Below, in pieces: positions 47,489-59,739 of a stretch of 64,000 bases of DNA (position 1 is its first letter; each line of letters opens with the position of its first letter). The DNA is from Rhinopithecus roxellana. Its lineage: Eukaryota > Chordata > Mammalia > Primates > Cercopithecidae. The position numbers were made by a program, and so were the translations under genes. The notes under the pieces were generated by a model. It saw only the letters and a list, made by a program, of their open reading frames with translations. It was not told the DNA's origin and ran no database searches. Location: positions 88,192,174 to 88,256,173 of the forward strand of contig NC_044550.1 of NCBI RefSeq assembly GCF_007565055.1, read 5' to 3'.

Positions 47489-50400
47489 ATGATAGGATTA
47501 AAGCCTCACATATCATTATTAACTTTGAATGTGAATGGCCTCAATATTCCACTTAAAAGACACAGAGTTGCAAGTTGGATAAAAAAACAAGACCCATCCA
47601 TCTGCTGTATTCAAGAGACCCATCTCACATGTAACAATACTCATAGGCTCAAAGCCAAGTGTTGAAGAAAAATCTAGCATGTGAACAGAAAACAAAAAAG
47701 ACCACACATTGCTATTCTTATATCAGATAAAGCAGACTTTAAACCAACATTGGTTAAATTTTAAATAAAGAAGGACACTACAAATGACAAAGAGTTAAAG
47801 TCAACAAGAAGCCTTAAATATCCTAAATATATATGCATCCAATGTTAGAGCACCCTGATTCATAAAGCTACGTCTAGACCTATGGAAAGACTTAGCCACA
47901 CAATAATAGTGGAGAACTTCAACACCTCACTGACAGTGATAGACAGATAATCTATTTAACAAATAAATTCTGGGCTTAAAACTAACAAAGAAATTCTGAA
48001 CTTAGATTTGACACTTGATCGATTGGATCTAATAAACATCTGCAGAACATTCCACCCATCAACCTCGGAATATATATCCTTCCCATCTACACATGGAACA
48101 CACCCCAAGATCAACCACATGCTCAGCCATAAGGCAAGTCTCAATAAATTTCAAAAATTGAAATCATAACAATGATACTCTCAGACCACAGTGGAATGAA
48201 AAGAGAAATCAATAACAAGTTTTCCCCAAACCGCAAAATTACATGGAAATTAAACAATTTGCTTCTGAATGACTTTTTGTAAACAATGAAATGAAGGCAG
48301 AAACTTAAAATTTCTTTGAAATAAGTGAAAACAGAGACACGACATGCCAAAATCTCTGAGACACTGCAAAAGTGGTATTAACAAGAAAAGCTTATAGCAC
48401 TAAATGCCTACCTCAAGAAGTTAGAAGGATGTCAAATTAATGACCTAGCATCACACCAAAGGAAATAGGAAAACAAGAACTAACCCCAAAGCTAGAAAAG
48501 AAAATAAATAACAAAATCAGAGCAGAACTGAATGAAACTGAGACTCAAAAATCCATACAAAGAGTCAAAAAAACCAAAAGTTGGTTATATGAAAGGATAA
48601 ACGAGGTCAATAGACCACTAGGTAGATTAACAAAGAAAACAGGAAAGAAGATCCAAATAAGCATGATTAGAAAGACGAAGGTGGCATTACAACTGACCCC
48701 ACAGAAATACAAAGATCCTCAGAGATTATATGAACACCTCCGTGCACACAAATTGGAAAATCTAGAGAAACTGTATAAATTTCTGGAAGCACACAACCTA
48801 TCAAGATTGAATGAGGAAGAAATTGAAACCCTGATCAATACTGAGTTCCAAAATTAAACCAGTAATAAAAAACCTACAGAACAAAAAAGCCCCAGACCAG
48901 ATGAATTCACAGACAAATTCCGTAAGATGTACAAAGAAGAGCTGGTACCAATTCTACTGAAACTACTACTACAAAAAAATTGAGGAGGGACTTCTTCCTA
49001 CTTAACTCTTTCTACAAAGCCAGCATTATCCTGATCCCCAAACTTGACAAAGACACAGCGAAAAAGGAAAACCACAGGCCAATATCCATGATGAACATAG
49101 ATGCAAAAAAAGGTAAATGAAACACTAGCAAACCAAATCCAGTAACACATCAAAAAGCTAATTCACTATGATCAAATAGGCTTTATTTCTAGGATGCAAG
49201 GTTGGTTCAAAATATGCAAATCAATAAATGTGATTCACCACATAAACAGAATTTAAAACAAAAAACATATGACCATCTTAATAGATGTTGAATCAGCCTT
49301 CAATAAAATCCAACATCTCTTCATGATAAAAAATAAAAACGCTCAACAAACTAGGCATCAAAGGAACATACCTCAAAATAATAATAGCTATCTATTAAAA
49401 ACCTACAGCCAACATCATACTGAACAGGAAAAAGCTAGAAGCATTCCCCCTGAGAAATGGAACAAAATAAGGATGCCCACTCTCACCACTCATCTTCAAC
49501 ATAGTGCTGGAAGTCCTAGCCAGAGCAATCAGGCAAGAGAAAGAATACAATGCATGCAAATAGGAAACGGAGAAATCAAACTATCTCTCTTCATGGGTGA
49601 TATGATTCTATAACTATGAACTCTAAAGACTCCACCAAAAGGCTCCTGGAACTGATAAACAACTTAATTAAAGCTTCAGTATACCAAATCAATGTACAAA
49701 AATCAGTAGCATTTCTGTATACCAGTAACATTCAAGCTGAAAGCCAAATCAAGGATGCCACCCCATCCACAATAGACAGACACACAAAAATAAATTACCT
49801 AGGAATATATCAAACCAAGAAGATAAAAGATCTCTACAAGGAGAACTACAGCACTGAAAGAAATCATAGATGACACAAATAAATGGAAAAATATTCTATG
49901 CTCATGGATTAGTAGAATCCATGGCCATACTGCCCAAAGCAATTTACAGATTCATCACTATTCCTATCAAACTACCAATGTCATTTTTCACAGAACTAGA
50001 AAAGACTATTCTAAAATTCATATGAAACCAAAAAGGAGCCCAAACAGTCAAAACAATTCTAACCAAAAAGGAACAAAGTCAGAAGCATCTCATTACCCAA
50101 CTTCAAACTATACTATAATGTAAGACTCCAGTAACCAAAACAGCGTATTACTGGTACAAAAAAGAATAGAGAACCCAGAAATAGAGGCACACACGTATAG
50201 CCATCTGATCTTTGACAAAATCATCAAAAACAAGCAAAGGGGAAAGGACTCCCTATGCAATAAATGGTGCTAGGATAGCTGGCTAGCTTTATGCAGAAGG
50301 ATGCAACTAGACACATATACAAAAATCAATTAAAGATGGATTGAAGATTTAAATGTAAGACTGCAAACTACAAGAATCCTAGAAGAAAACTTAGGAATAC

Positions 50401-51251
50401 CATTCTGAACATTACCCTTTGAAAAGAATTTATGACTAAGTCCTCAAAAGCAATTGCATAAAAACAAAAATTGGCAAGCGAGAACTAACTAAAATAAAGA
50501 ACTTCTGCACAGAGAAAGAAACTATCAACAGAGTAAACAGACAACCTCCAGAATAAGAGAAAATATCCACAAACTGCATTGCATTCAACAAAGTTCTATG
50601 ATCTAGAATCTATAAGGAATTTAAACAATTCAACATTAGAAAACAACCCCATTAAAAAGTGGGCAAAAGATATGAACGGACATTTCTCAAAAGAAAACAT
50701 ACAAGTGGCCAAGAAACATATGAAAAAATGCTCAACATTAATTACCATAGGAATGCAAATCAAAACCACAATGAGATACCATCTCACATCAGTCAGAATA
50801 GCTATTACTGAAAAAGTACAAAAACAACAGATACTTGCAAGGCTGCAGAGAAAAGGGAATGTTTATACACTGTTGGTATGAATGCAAATTAATTCAGCCA
50901 CTGTAGAAAGCAGTTTGGGGAACTTAAAGAACTTGAAACAGAACCACCATTTGACCCAGCAATCCCATTACTAGGTGTATATCCAAAATAAAATAGATTG
51001 TTCTACCCAAAAGACACATGTACTTATATATTCATTGCAGCACTGTTCACAATAGCGAAGACATAGAATGAACCTAGGTAGCCATCAGTGGTGAATTGGA
51101 TAAAGAAAATGTGGTACACATATCCCAAGGAATACTACATACAATAAAAAATAATGAAACATGAATGCAGCTGGAGGCCATTATTCTAAGCAAATTAATG
51201 GAGGAACAGAAAAGCAAATACCACATGTTCTCACTTCTAAGTGGGAGCTAA
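47489..51251 (+). pseudogene. L1 ORF2 pseudogene (endonuclease and reverse transcriptase)
   Basis: Inferred start ATG at 47489. The N-terminus is readable with LNVNGLN and QETHL endonuclease motifs (47489-47665). The reverse-transcriptase active-site motif is altered to FMGD near the end of the 49269-49613 frame. The last codon TAA is at 51249-51251. Frequent frameshifts and stops break it into short frames (for example 48663-48857, 49616-49873, 50579-50881). Inactive. Confidence 0.9.
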
Positions 51252-51490
51252 ACATTGGGTACTCCTGGGCATAAACATGCAACAATATACACTGGGGACT
51301 AATGGAGGAGAGAGGAAGGGAAGGAGTGGAGAAAGTGTTGAAAACTTGTTAGGTTCAATACTCACCTACTAACCAGGTGACAGGATCATTCATATCCCAA
51401 AATTCATCATCATGTGTTATACCCACGTAGCAAACCTGCACATGTATTCCCTGAATCTAAAAGAAAAGTTGAAGTTATACAAAAAATGTT

Positions 51491-51521
51491 AAAAAAAAAA
51501 AAAAAAAAAAGGGGGGGGGGG
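51491..51521. repeat. A20-G11 homopolymer junction
   Basis: Twenty As (51491-51510) run directly into eleven Gs (51511-51521), then CGGCTGG. The A-run is the tail of the L1. The G-run has no obvious source. Confidence 0.95.
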
Positions 51522-51604
51522 CGGCTGGCTAACTTAATCCTAAATCCTTAATCCTGAAAAAACAAAAGACAAAAAGAAAAAAGAAAAAGAGTTCCTTCCC
51601 ATCC

Positions 51605-51780
51605 CCTCCCATCCCCAGTTTTGGTTATCAGTGTAATGTTGAACTCACAGAATGATTTGGGAATTGTTTCCTTTATTTTTAAAAAATTTTGTAAGAATTT
51701 TCTTACAATTCCCAAATCTATTATTTCTTCACTACATGTTTGAGAGAATTTACCAGTGGGGGGAGAACGTGTTCCTTGCA
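51605..51780 (-). mobile_element. L1 ORF2 fragment, antisense
   Basis: GTGTAATGTTGAACTCACAGAATG, GATTTGGGAATTGTTTCC and GAGAGAATTTACCAGTG are antisense L1 reverse-transcriptase region words. A local rearrangement around 51700-51720 repeats the ATTCCCAAAT word in the opposite sense. Confidence 0.8.
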
Positions 51781-51829
51781 ATATTACCACATGCTCTTTG
51801 TCTACATATAATATGCAAATAGAAGCATG

Positions 51830-52300
51830 CAGCTAGATTTTACTTTAGGTAATGTTACACCATGTGCATTGTTCAATGCTTTTAAATTCCCTTCAAAAAT
51901 ACTGATTTTCTGTGACTACATAATCTTCCACTTTATCAGTGTGCTACAATTCATTAAACCTTTCTTCCTCATTAGTGAACATTTAGTTTGAGTCAAGGCA
52001 TAAGATTGAGTTTCTTTGTTATAAATAATATTTCAATGACCATACTTGTATATAAAGATGTATACTCATCGCTAAGTATTTCGTTTGGATGTAAAGTAAT
52101 AGTTTACTGTTACTTTGCCATTAAGTACAAATTTCTTCACAAAGGTGTCGCACCAATTTATAATACCATCAGCAGTCTATCATATTGCCCTCCATGCCAC
52201 ATCCTTATCATCATTAAATACTGCCTTTTTAAAAAAGAACTTCAGCGGTGTTATGCAGGGACATGATATACTATTTCACAGTTATGGTCAATTTTCTATA
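51830..52300 (-). mobile_element. Old L1M 3' region, antisense
   Basis: Order of words: CATAATCTTCCACTTTATC, AATTCATTAAACC, TAATATTTCAATGACCATAC, TGTCGCACCAATTTATAATACC, ATCAGCAGTC and TTGCCCTCCATGCC. This is the familiar antisense of an old L1 ORF2 end (ATATTCCATTGTATGG ... CACTCCCACCAGCAG). Decayed. Confidence 0.7.
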
Positions 52301-52439
52301 TAATTATAGGTCAGATGTATTTCCCTTTGTAAATTTTATCTCTATGTCCTCATCATATTTTTTTATCATAGACTCACTGAATCATTTGTGATTACCATTC
52401 AATTCTTAGCACAAAGTTTTTAAAACTTTCTTAAGTATT

Positions 52440-52915
52440 GTTAAATTCCATGTGTTTATTTTTTAAAATAAAGTGAGTTTGTTTCAAATAAGCAATAGTA
52501 ATACCCCAATATTTCTAATTCTTCAATATTTCTAATAAGCACAAGATTAGGCATAAAAAATACTTTTAAATCTTTTGCTTTCTTCTTTCACAAAGACCTT
52601 TAGTTATAATTTTTGTATTTGCATCTTTCACTTGCATAGAATACATATATTTTGTATGAGATCCAGTAATCACTTTTCTCTAACATCCTCTTCATCTTCT
52701 TGAGCCCTCACTATGCATAATAGATGTGCCCACTTACACAAGTACAATGAGATGTGATGACGTAGGGGAAAGTGTTTTCTTGTGGGAAAAAGAGTGCCAC
52801 ACATGTTTTGAACATATGGAATTTGACCCTAAGTAGACAGGAGTCATATTCCAAACAAATAGGCCTCTGTGGTGGTAACGTTCAACAACTTGAACTATGA
52901 CGTTCATTTTAAAAG
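52440..52915. other. Unassigned AT-rich sequence
   Basis: No gene or repeat family supported. Confidence 0.45.
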
Positions 52916-52925
52916 AATAACAAGG

Positions 52926-53222
52926 ACTGGGCGCAGTGGCTCAAGCCTGTAACCCCAGCACTTTGGGAGGCTGAGATGGGCGGATCACGAGGTCAGGAGA
53001 TCGAGCCCATCCTGGCTAACACAGTGAAAGCCCATCTCTACTAAAAAAATACAGAAAACTAGCCGGGCGAGGTAGCGGGCGCCTGTAGTCCCAGCTACTG
53101 GGGAGGCTGAAGCAGGAGAATGGCGTGAACCCGGGAGGCGGAGCTTACAGTGAGCTGAGAGATCCGGCCACTGCACTCCAGCCTGGGTGACAGAGCGAGA
53201 CTCCGTCTTAAAAAAAAAAAAT
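52926..53222 (+). mobile_element. AluY (Old World monkey type), sense
   Basis: Starts GACTGGGCGCAGTGGCTC and carries CTAGCCGGGCGAGGTAGCGG, GGCGTGAACCC and GATCCGGCC with a small GAGA duplication before it. A-tail to about 53222. Some private changes, so older than the copies at 41639 and 42338. Minus-strand frame is a shadow. Confidence 0.94.
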
Positions 53223-53224
53223 AG

Positions 53225-53620
53225 GAAAAACAAGATAATTGACAAGGTTTTCATAGGCTTTTATTGGAGAGAGGGAAGTTGTCCATGAAGCAAGAATTGG
53301 TGTTGAAATTATAAATGCTACATTGTTTGGGGAATTCCATGTCTAGAATCTGCCCTCTTAACAGCAGGGCAATTGTTCGAACTTTGACTTTTAACAAATT
53401 GTGGTTAAGTTAAAACGCTATCTGGAAATCCTACAATAAATATCTGCATGCTATTTGCAACCATGTCAAAAAATGAGAAAAGAACATGCTAAAATATAAA
53501 AAGTATTTATCAAAATCATTTGGATTTTGTAAGAGTAATAAAGTAAGTGTAATAAAGACAATATAATTTTAAAAGTAGATCTCAGGCATATATGCAAACA
53601 TTTTCCCTGATTATAGCTAT
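53225..53620. other. Unassigned AT-rich sequence
   Basis: No gene found. Possibly part of the old L1 that is readable from about 53620. Confidence 0.4.
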
Positions 53621-54160
53621 GAGAGCTCATGACATGGTCATTTAAAAAATCATATATTAGATCATAAAAAAGGTTTCATAATTTCAAAAAAGTTAGAAAT
53701 ACAGAAAGCATTCCTGATCATAATATAATAAGACAAGAAATTAATGCAAAGAGACAAAAAGTGCTTCCACTTGAACATAATTCTTTAAAATAAAAAAATT
53801 AAAATCCCATCATAAAAGACTTTAAAGAACTATAAGCCAAAAATACAAAATATTTGAAAAATAATAATAATGAACACATCGTATACTGACTTTGTATCTA
53901 AACTTTTTAACATAAAAAAGAAAAATGAATATAGAAACAAAAGCAGAAATTATAATAAGAAAAAAGGGAACAGATAAGATTAAAACTAAAAAATAAAACA
54001 ATAAAAGTAATTTAAAAGGCTTTTATTAAATCAATGAGATGGATTAAAACCTTCACTATCCTAATTAAGAATAATAAAAGGAAGAAAGCTATGAGCACAT
54101 TAAAAGACTTGACAAGGAGACAATAAGCATAGAACCAGGGTAATTTTTAAATATGAAGAG
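53620..54160 (+). mobile_element. Old L1M ORF2 fragment, sense
   Basis: TATATTAGATCATAAAAAAGG, CTGATCATAATATAATAAGACAAGAAATTAATGC (split as CTGATCATAATATAAT and AGACAAGAAATTAATGC) and AAATCAATGAGATGGATTAAA follow the endonuclease to N-terminal reverse-transcriptase part of ORF2. Very AT-rich and decayed. Confidence 0.7.
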
Positions 54161-54177
54161 ACTACTTTCCTAACACA

Positions 54178-54597
54178 CAAGAGTGTCTATCAACGATAGA
54201 CTGGATAAAGAAAATGTGGCACATATACACTATGGAATACTATGCAGCCATACAAAAGGATGAGTTCACATCCTTTGCAGGGACATAGATGAAGCTGCAA
54301 GCCATCATTCTCAGCAAACTAACACAGGAACAGAAAACCAAACACCACATGTTCCCATTCATAAGTAGGAGTTGAACAATGAGAACACATGGACACAGGG
54401 AGGAAAGCATTACACACAGGGGCCTGTTGAGGGGTAGGGAACTAGGGGAGGGATAGCATTAGGAGAAACACCTAATGTAGATGACAGGTTGATGGGTGCA
54501 GCAAATCACCATGGATGGAACATGTATACCTGTGTAACAAACCTGAATATTATGCACATGTATTCCAGAACTTAAAGTTTAATTAAAGAAAAGAAAT
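54178..54597 (+). mobile_element. L1 LINE, 5'-truncated (L1PA-like), sense
   Basis: AGACTGGATAAAGAAAATGTGG, CACTATGGAATACTATGCAGCC, GAGAACACATGGACACAGG and GTTTAATTAAAGAAAAGAAA: the last 400 bases of a primate L1. It lies next to the old L1M fragment in the same orientation. No clear duplication seen. Confidence 0.93.
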
Positions 54598-54599
54598 AA

Positions 54600-55570
54600 T
54601 GCAGAGGCCATGAAAGTTAGATTGATAACATTTAAGCCTGAAGGTCTCCATTTATGACATCACTACTTTTTTTTCCCTGTTTTGCTGAAACCAGATCTTC
54701 TCCCTAATAGCGTCAACTAAATAAGTTTTGTTGCTTTTACCTCCATTCATGAATAAAAGTCCTTCCTGACATCTTATTTGATTCAAGTCCTGATTAAATT
54801 AATATTTTTCAAAACCATCATTTTTCTAAAGTATTCATTTTTCTAAATATATCTGGTGAGCCTTAAAGAATAATTTGATTAATAATTAACAAGATTCATA
54901 AAGAAGAAAATGTTTCTGCCTACAATATCTTTTAGTAAATATTCTGAAATTTTTCAAAGATACTAGTAGACTAATACATGGTTTTTGTTTTATATTTTAA
55001 CTTGACTTTTTTAAAAAACTTAAATCTGCCTCCCTGATTGTATCAATAAAATGTATCAATAAAAGTGAGGGAAAAGAACAAAGAAAACTATTTTTAAAGA
55101 TAGGTCTCATCAAAAACAAATATATCTATTATTAGAGATCTAACTTGGAAAAAAATTTTTAACTTTAACTTCCATACACTCTCTCTTACAGCTGTTTGTT
55201 AAAATATTTTATTGATGCAAGTCAAGACCAATTTATCTCTACAGATATATTTGGAGGTAACTTAAGATTTAGGAATATTAATATATTAACCTTTTTCAGT
55301 GTTTATTGTCACTTTCATTTAATCTCTTAATAAATCCTGGGCTGGATGAACTGAATAAATGAGTGATATTACTGAATTCTTTCATTTGTGAGTAGATAAA
55401 TTCTAACCCTACCAAAGATATCAGAAGAGAAAAAAAAGTAAAAAAAAAAAAAAAAAATTCTTTCCCTTCATTCAGTGTTTTAGGCTTCTTTACTCAAATC
55501 TAATTTGACTGACTGTAAGGCAAATATAAAGTCAATCTATTGATGAACAAGATGCTATGAATAAGATGCT
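54600..55570. other. Unassigned AT-rich sequence
   Basis: No gene or confident repeat. An A-run lies at 55440-55457. Confidence 0.45.
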
Positions 55571-55590
55571 TTAAAAATAAAGTTATACCA

Positions 55591-55893
55591 GCCGGGTACG
55601 GTGGTTCATGCCTGTAATCCCAGCACTTGGGGAGGCCGAGGTGGGCAGATCACGAGGTCAGGAGATGGAGACCATCCTGGCTAACACAGTGAAAATCCGT
55701 CTCTACTAAAAATACAAAAAATTAGCTGGGCGTGGTGGTGGGCACCTGTAATCCCAGCTACTCGGGAGGCTGAAGCAGGAGAATGGCGAGAACCTGGGAG
55801 GCTGTGCTTGCAGTGAGCGGAGATTCCACCACTACACGCCAGCCTGGGTGACAAGAGTGAGACTCCATCTCAAAATAATAATAATAAATAAAT
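55591..55893 (+). mobile_element. AluY-like SINE, sense
   Basis: Complete Alu with AATAAT/AAATA-type tail expansion (55874-55900). Duplication AAATAAAGTTATACCA (55575-55590) and AAATAAAGTTATATCA (55894-55909), 15 of 16. Carries ATCACGAGGTCAGGAGATGGAG (AluY-type) but lacks the monkey-specific GATCCGGCC form. Confidence 0.95.
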
Positions 55894-55909
55894 AAATAAA
55901 GTTATATCA

Positions 55910-56258
55910 AATCACATAAATTTGCTTTTGTATATAAAAACAATTCAATTTGGAAACGCCAAAGACATTCTTTGTGTCAGTCTGAAACTCGTCTTTAATT
56001 TTAAAATAATCTAGCTCAGACTGAAAAAACTAGAGTAAGAATTTAGAATTTACCGTCTAAGAATTATGGATCTTGAACTGTGGGGATGACTGCAGAAGGA
56101 AGACTAAAGGAAGTCAGGACTTTGCTGCTTTGGAAAATGACACAACACTGCTCAGCTTCAGCAAAAGACTGAGAATGACAGAGACAAATGGAAAACTCTG
56201 ATATATAATTGTGAAATATTAAAGATTGCTGTTTATACTCTAAGTCATTCTCAATAAT
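55910..56258. other. Unassigned sequence
   Basis: Nothing recognised. Confidence 0.4.
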
Positions 56259-56261
56259 TAG

Positions 56262-56345
56262 AATGCAACTGAATCAACATGTAATTTTGGGCAAATGATT
56301 TAACCTCTTGGGATCTCTGTAACCTCATCAGAGATAAGGGGAGGA
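56262..56345 (+). mobile_element. MIR SINE fragment, sense (probable)
   Basis: GGGCAAATGATTTAACCTC, TCTGTAACCTCATCAG and AGATAAGGGGAGG follow the MIR core order. Confidence 0.5.
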
Positions 56346-56399
56346 GAAGCATAAGTTTAGTTCTCTAAGTAGGGGTTTGCACAAGATGATCTATTATGT

Positions 56400-58965
56400 T
56401 CTTTTTTTATATCAGACTTTTGATTCTGTAATACGTGAAGAGGCAAAGGAGGTTCTTTTTTCCCTGTAATATCAACTCTATCCTTTTTTATTTTTTAAAT
56501 CTCAGAGAAGTGAGTAGGAACAGACATCAAGTTGAGTCTTTTCCCAACTCTAGTTCCCACACAGTCTCTTGGGAAAGAGCTGCCTCCCTGATTGTGAGTG
56601 CTCCATGAATCAAGCCCTGGGATTAAAGGAGAGCTTTTGCAATGACGCTCTGAGGTTTTGGCTCTGAGAAGGAATGCAGGAATTTTAAGAGTTTTGACAT
56701 ATTCTGTATCATTATATCCCTATGCTTCAATAAGTTTAAAATAAAACTTTTAGAAGAAGTGTTTCCCAAATACCCAGGCACTGAGGACTGCATGGTGACC
56801 TCCTAAGGAAGTTTAAAAGAATACCCAGGGACCCATCCCTGAGAGTCTCATCTCATGATTTGTACATTTAAGAGCAATAGGAAGCGGGAAACTTGAAAGT
56901 AACTTAATGCCTTTGCACTCCAGGCATCTGAGACCTGGAATGGGACCCATTTCCTCACAACACTGCAAAACCCACCAAGGCTGTATCTCACAACCTTCTG
57001 AGGGACTTTGGATATTTTAAGTTGTTTCTGTTGGCATCATACAGCACAGAATAGAAGGCCTATAATAAGAAAATAGAATAATTCTGTCCTCCCTTCACCT
57101 CCTTTCCTCACTACTTCTCAAACGAATCAACAACAGAACAATTTTGGTGATATTTCAGGAAAGGAATGTGACGAGGCCTGCTTCATTTTTAAAACAGTAG
57201 CTGTTGAAGCTATTTCCTTTGACTCTGATCAGATATTATGCTGCATTTCTTCCAAAGTACAGTGGCTAATATTGTTTTTTAAGGGTTTTTTGTTGTTTTT
57301 TAACCTACTAAATTGCATTTCTGAAAATAACTTATTGAAATAATGGATGTGAAAATGTCTGGATTAGTGTCTGGCTCTTAGAAGCCAGTTAATAAATGAA
57401 CATTTTATAATGGAGAATTATTAAATATATTTGTAAAAACAAAAACCCTTATTTAATAGAGTTTATAGGCTTTAAGCTATTGTGCTTCATGAACCTGGGC
57501 ATAAAATCAGAATCTTCCAGAGACTTAAACAGTGTCGTGTATTTTTTGTCTGTTCATTCGTTTTTAGGGTTTGTTTTGGTTTTTGCTTTTGTTTTTTGCT
57601 TAAAGCAAATCACCTTTGCTTATCTTCCAGTAAAGCAACTCCAGTCAACTCTGCTATCCACATGACTGGGAAAACTGTTTGTTGAGAGTTGAGGCTGTTC
57701 AATATCACACAAATTTTGCATCAGCAAAATATTGTGAAAATGTGCCATATTTGGCTGCTAATCTATATGCTAAAATTATACACAACTTATATGGTAACCC
57801 TCGTCTAAGAGTTGTCTTCAAATCCTATGGAAATTAATATACTTTTCAAGAAATTCTTGCCTAGTATATAAACTCTTCATCATAATTTCTATAAATTGTG
57901 TTATAATTTCCAATAATTTTTTCAGGAACAAAATGTGAGTTTGTGAAAATTTAAATGAACCCAAGATGATTATGAACATCAACACCTGAGTTGTTTAATT
58001 ACATGTCTGTTAAATCTAATCTCTAAGGAAGAAGTAACAGGTTAAAGCATAATTCAATGCGTGACAAAAATACAGCTTACCTTGAGTTATGTTTTATAAA
58101 TATGACTGCCTATTGACATTAACAATTTTACCAAGATAAATAAATATATAGGAGGGGGACAACACACAGACAATAAAATATTGAATATACTGTGCTTCCA
58201 TTTCTCAGGATAACACTGATGACAACCCCCCAACTCTTGTTATTTGGGAGCCCATCAGGTGTCAGAGTGCTCTGTGTGCTGACAGATTTTAAGGACAGTA
58301 AGCAATTATTTCTGTGATGTGATTTAAACATAGCAAGCAGACCAGGATGCCCTTCCAAACTCTACTTGTGTGATTGATACCCAACATTCCAGAAAGCTTA
58401 ATCCTTCAAATCAGAGGTTCTAATGAGGGTATCCTTCAGTGTTTTAAAATACTGTATCTTAAAAGGCAGATATCCAAGCCTCACCCCAGAACAACTGAAT
58501 CAGTATATTTGCAGGTTGGATAAAGTATGTGTGAAATGTTTGACCTCTGTGAAATACCAATCCCTCCCCCCATCCCATTCACACTCTTAATAGAGCTCTC
58601 ACTCAAAGCCATTTTCAAGCATTTGCATTTTAGTATGAATTAGTTAGCAGATTTGTTGGGGGAAGGAAGATGACATGATCCATCAGTATAATTGTATAAA
58701 GACTCAGGTACAAATTGAAGAAAATAGTGGACTTATTCTCATGTATTAAGTCTAGAAGAAATATACGAGAAAATAAAATCTTACAGGACTTAGAGTGAAC
58801 AATCCCCCCAGCTCAATATTTTTTACAAAGAAGCTGTAAAATAGTACATTTCTGTAACTGTTTGAAAAACCTGCAAACTGGAGAAAAAATAAAATTTAAA
58901 TCGACAAATTACAAAAAGTAACCCTTACCTACAAATAAATAGCAACAATTAATATAGAGATAAAT
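56400..58965. other. Long mostly unassigned stretch
   Basis: No gene found. Possible MER5-type relics occur near 56760-56880 (GTTTCCCAAATACCCAGGC, CTCATCTCATGATTTG) and 58415-58515 (CAGAACAACTGAATCAG), both weak. The overlapping frames at 57480-57685 are T-rich and show no domain. Confidence 0.4.
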
Positions 58966-58974
58966 AATATTTTG

Positions 58975-59212
58975 CAGTGCTTACGAACACTTACAAAGCA
59001 CCTTTCACATATTTTATGTCATTTAAACATCAGACTGTCATTATTGTTTTGTAGAATTAGGTAAAAGTAGATAGCAGATAACCTTATTTTACAGATGAGG
59101 GAATTCAAAGAGGTCACAGGGCTTTGCCAAGGTCCCATCACCAGGACCCAGGAATCTATGATTGAACCTGTTTGCCTAATGTTAAATATTCCACTTACTA
59201 TATCTCAGCGCT
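58975..59212 (-). mobile_element. MIR SINE, antisense
   Basis: CAGTGCTTACGAACAC, CTTATTTTACAGATGAGGG, GGTCACAGGGCTTTGCCAAGG and ATGATTGAACCTGTTTGCC follow the antisense MIR order. Nearly full length. Confidence 0.85.
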
Positions 59213-59214
59213 CC

Positions 59215-59735
59215 CTGGAGAATAATCAGAATCTGATCCATTAAGATATAATTTCCGTCTTTGCATTCTAGCAATTAAAATATATGAACAGTCTTTTTCA
59301 CCAGAAAAACAATCTTTTGGGGTCCTTCATCAAATCCTAAGGGATCATCTCATTAGTTGTTTCTTAGCTAAGCTCCAAACTGTTGTTAGTAGCATGAAGA
59401 ACATCTGAATTAATACCGAAAGTCTTGGATATTACAGTAGGCCGCAGACTCTTTCAGGACCCCTCTCACTGACATCCTTGAAGTCATCTCTATTCTACTG
59501 TGTCCATGTCATTAGAACATAGGGAAAATCTGTTCGACTATAATCACCTTGTATTCCAAATAAAGACAAGGTGATTATAGCCTCCAATCTTGGATTTCCA
59601 AATTTATCTTGGGAATTTCACTATCTACAATCTATAGGTGGGAGATGTGAGAGCAAAATCAACACACTAGTGGCTGACTCTTTTTCTGCTTTAACTTCTA
59701 TCTCTCTTTTGTTCTGGGAGTCTGCCTAAATATCT
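59215..59735. other. Unassigned sequence with a perfect hairpin
   Basis: No gene or repeat family. It contains a 15-bp perfect inverted repeat at 59538-59552 and 59566-59580. Confidence 0.45.
59538..59580. repeat. Perfect 15-bp hairpin with 13-nt loop
   Basis: CTATAATCACCTTGT and its exact complement ACAAGGTGATTATAG. The neighbouring bases do not pair, so the stem is exactly 15 bp. Confidence 0.95.
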
Positions 59736-59739
59736 ACCA

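Larger units (their letters stand above)
44450..51510 (+). mobile_element. Second near-complete L1, sense, interrupted by two Alus
   Basis: Order: a GC-richer 5'UTR (about 44450-45990), ORF1 region, inter-ORF, ORF2 and 3'UTR, with a 20-A tail ending at 51510. Without the two Alus it is about 6.4-6.5 kb, a near-full length. The left edge is approximate and I could not pair target duplications. It is more decayed than the L1 at 32549. It is probably of similar or somewhat older primate age. Confidence 0.9.

Noticed and set aside
57480..57685. Overlapping frames as a membrane protein
   Set aside because: Hydrophobicity comes from a T-rich stretch; two phases overlap and neither shows a domain.
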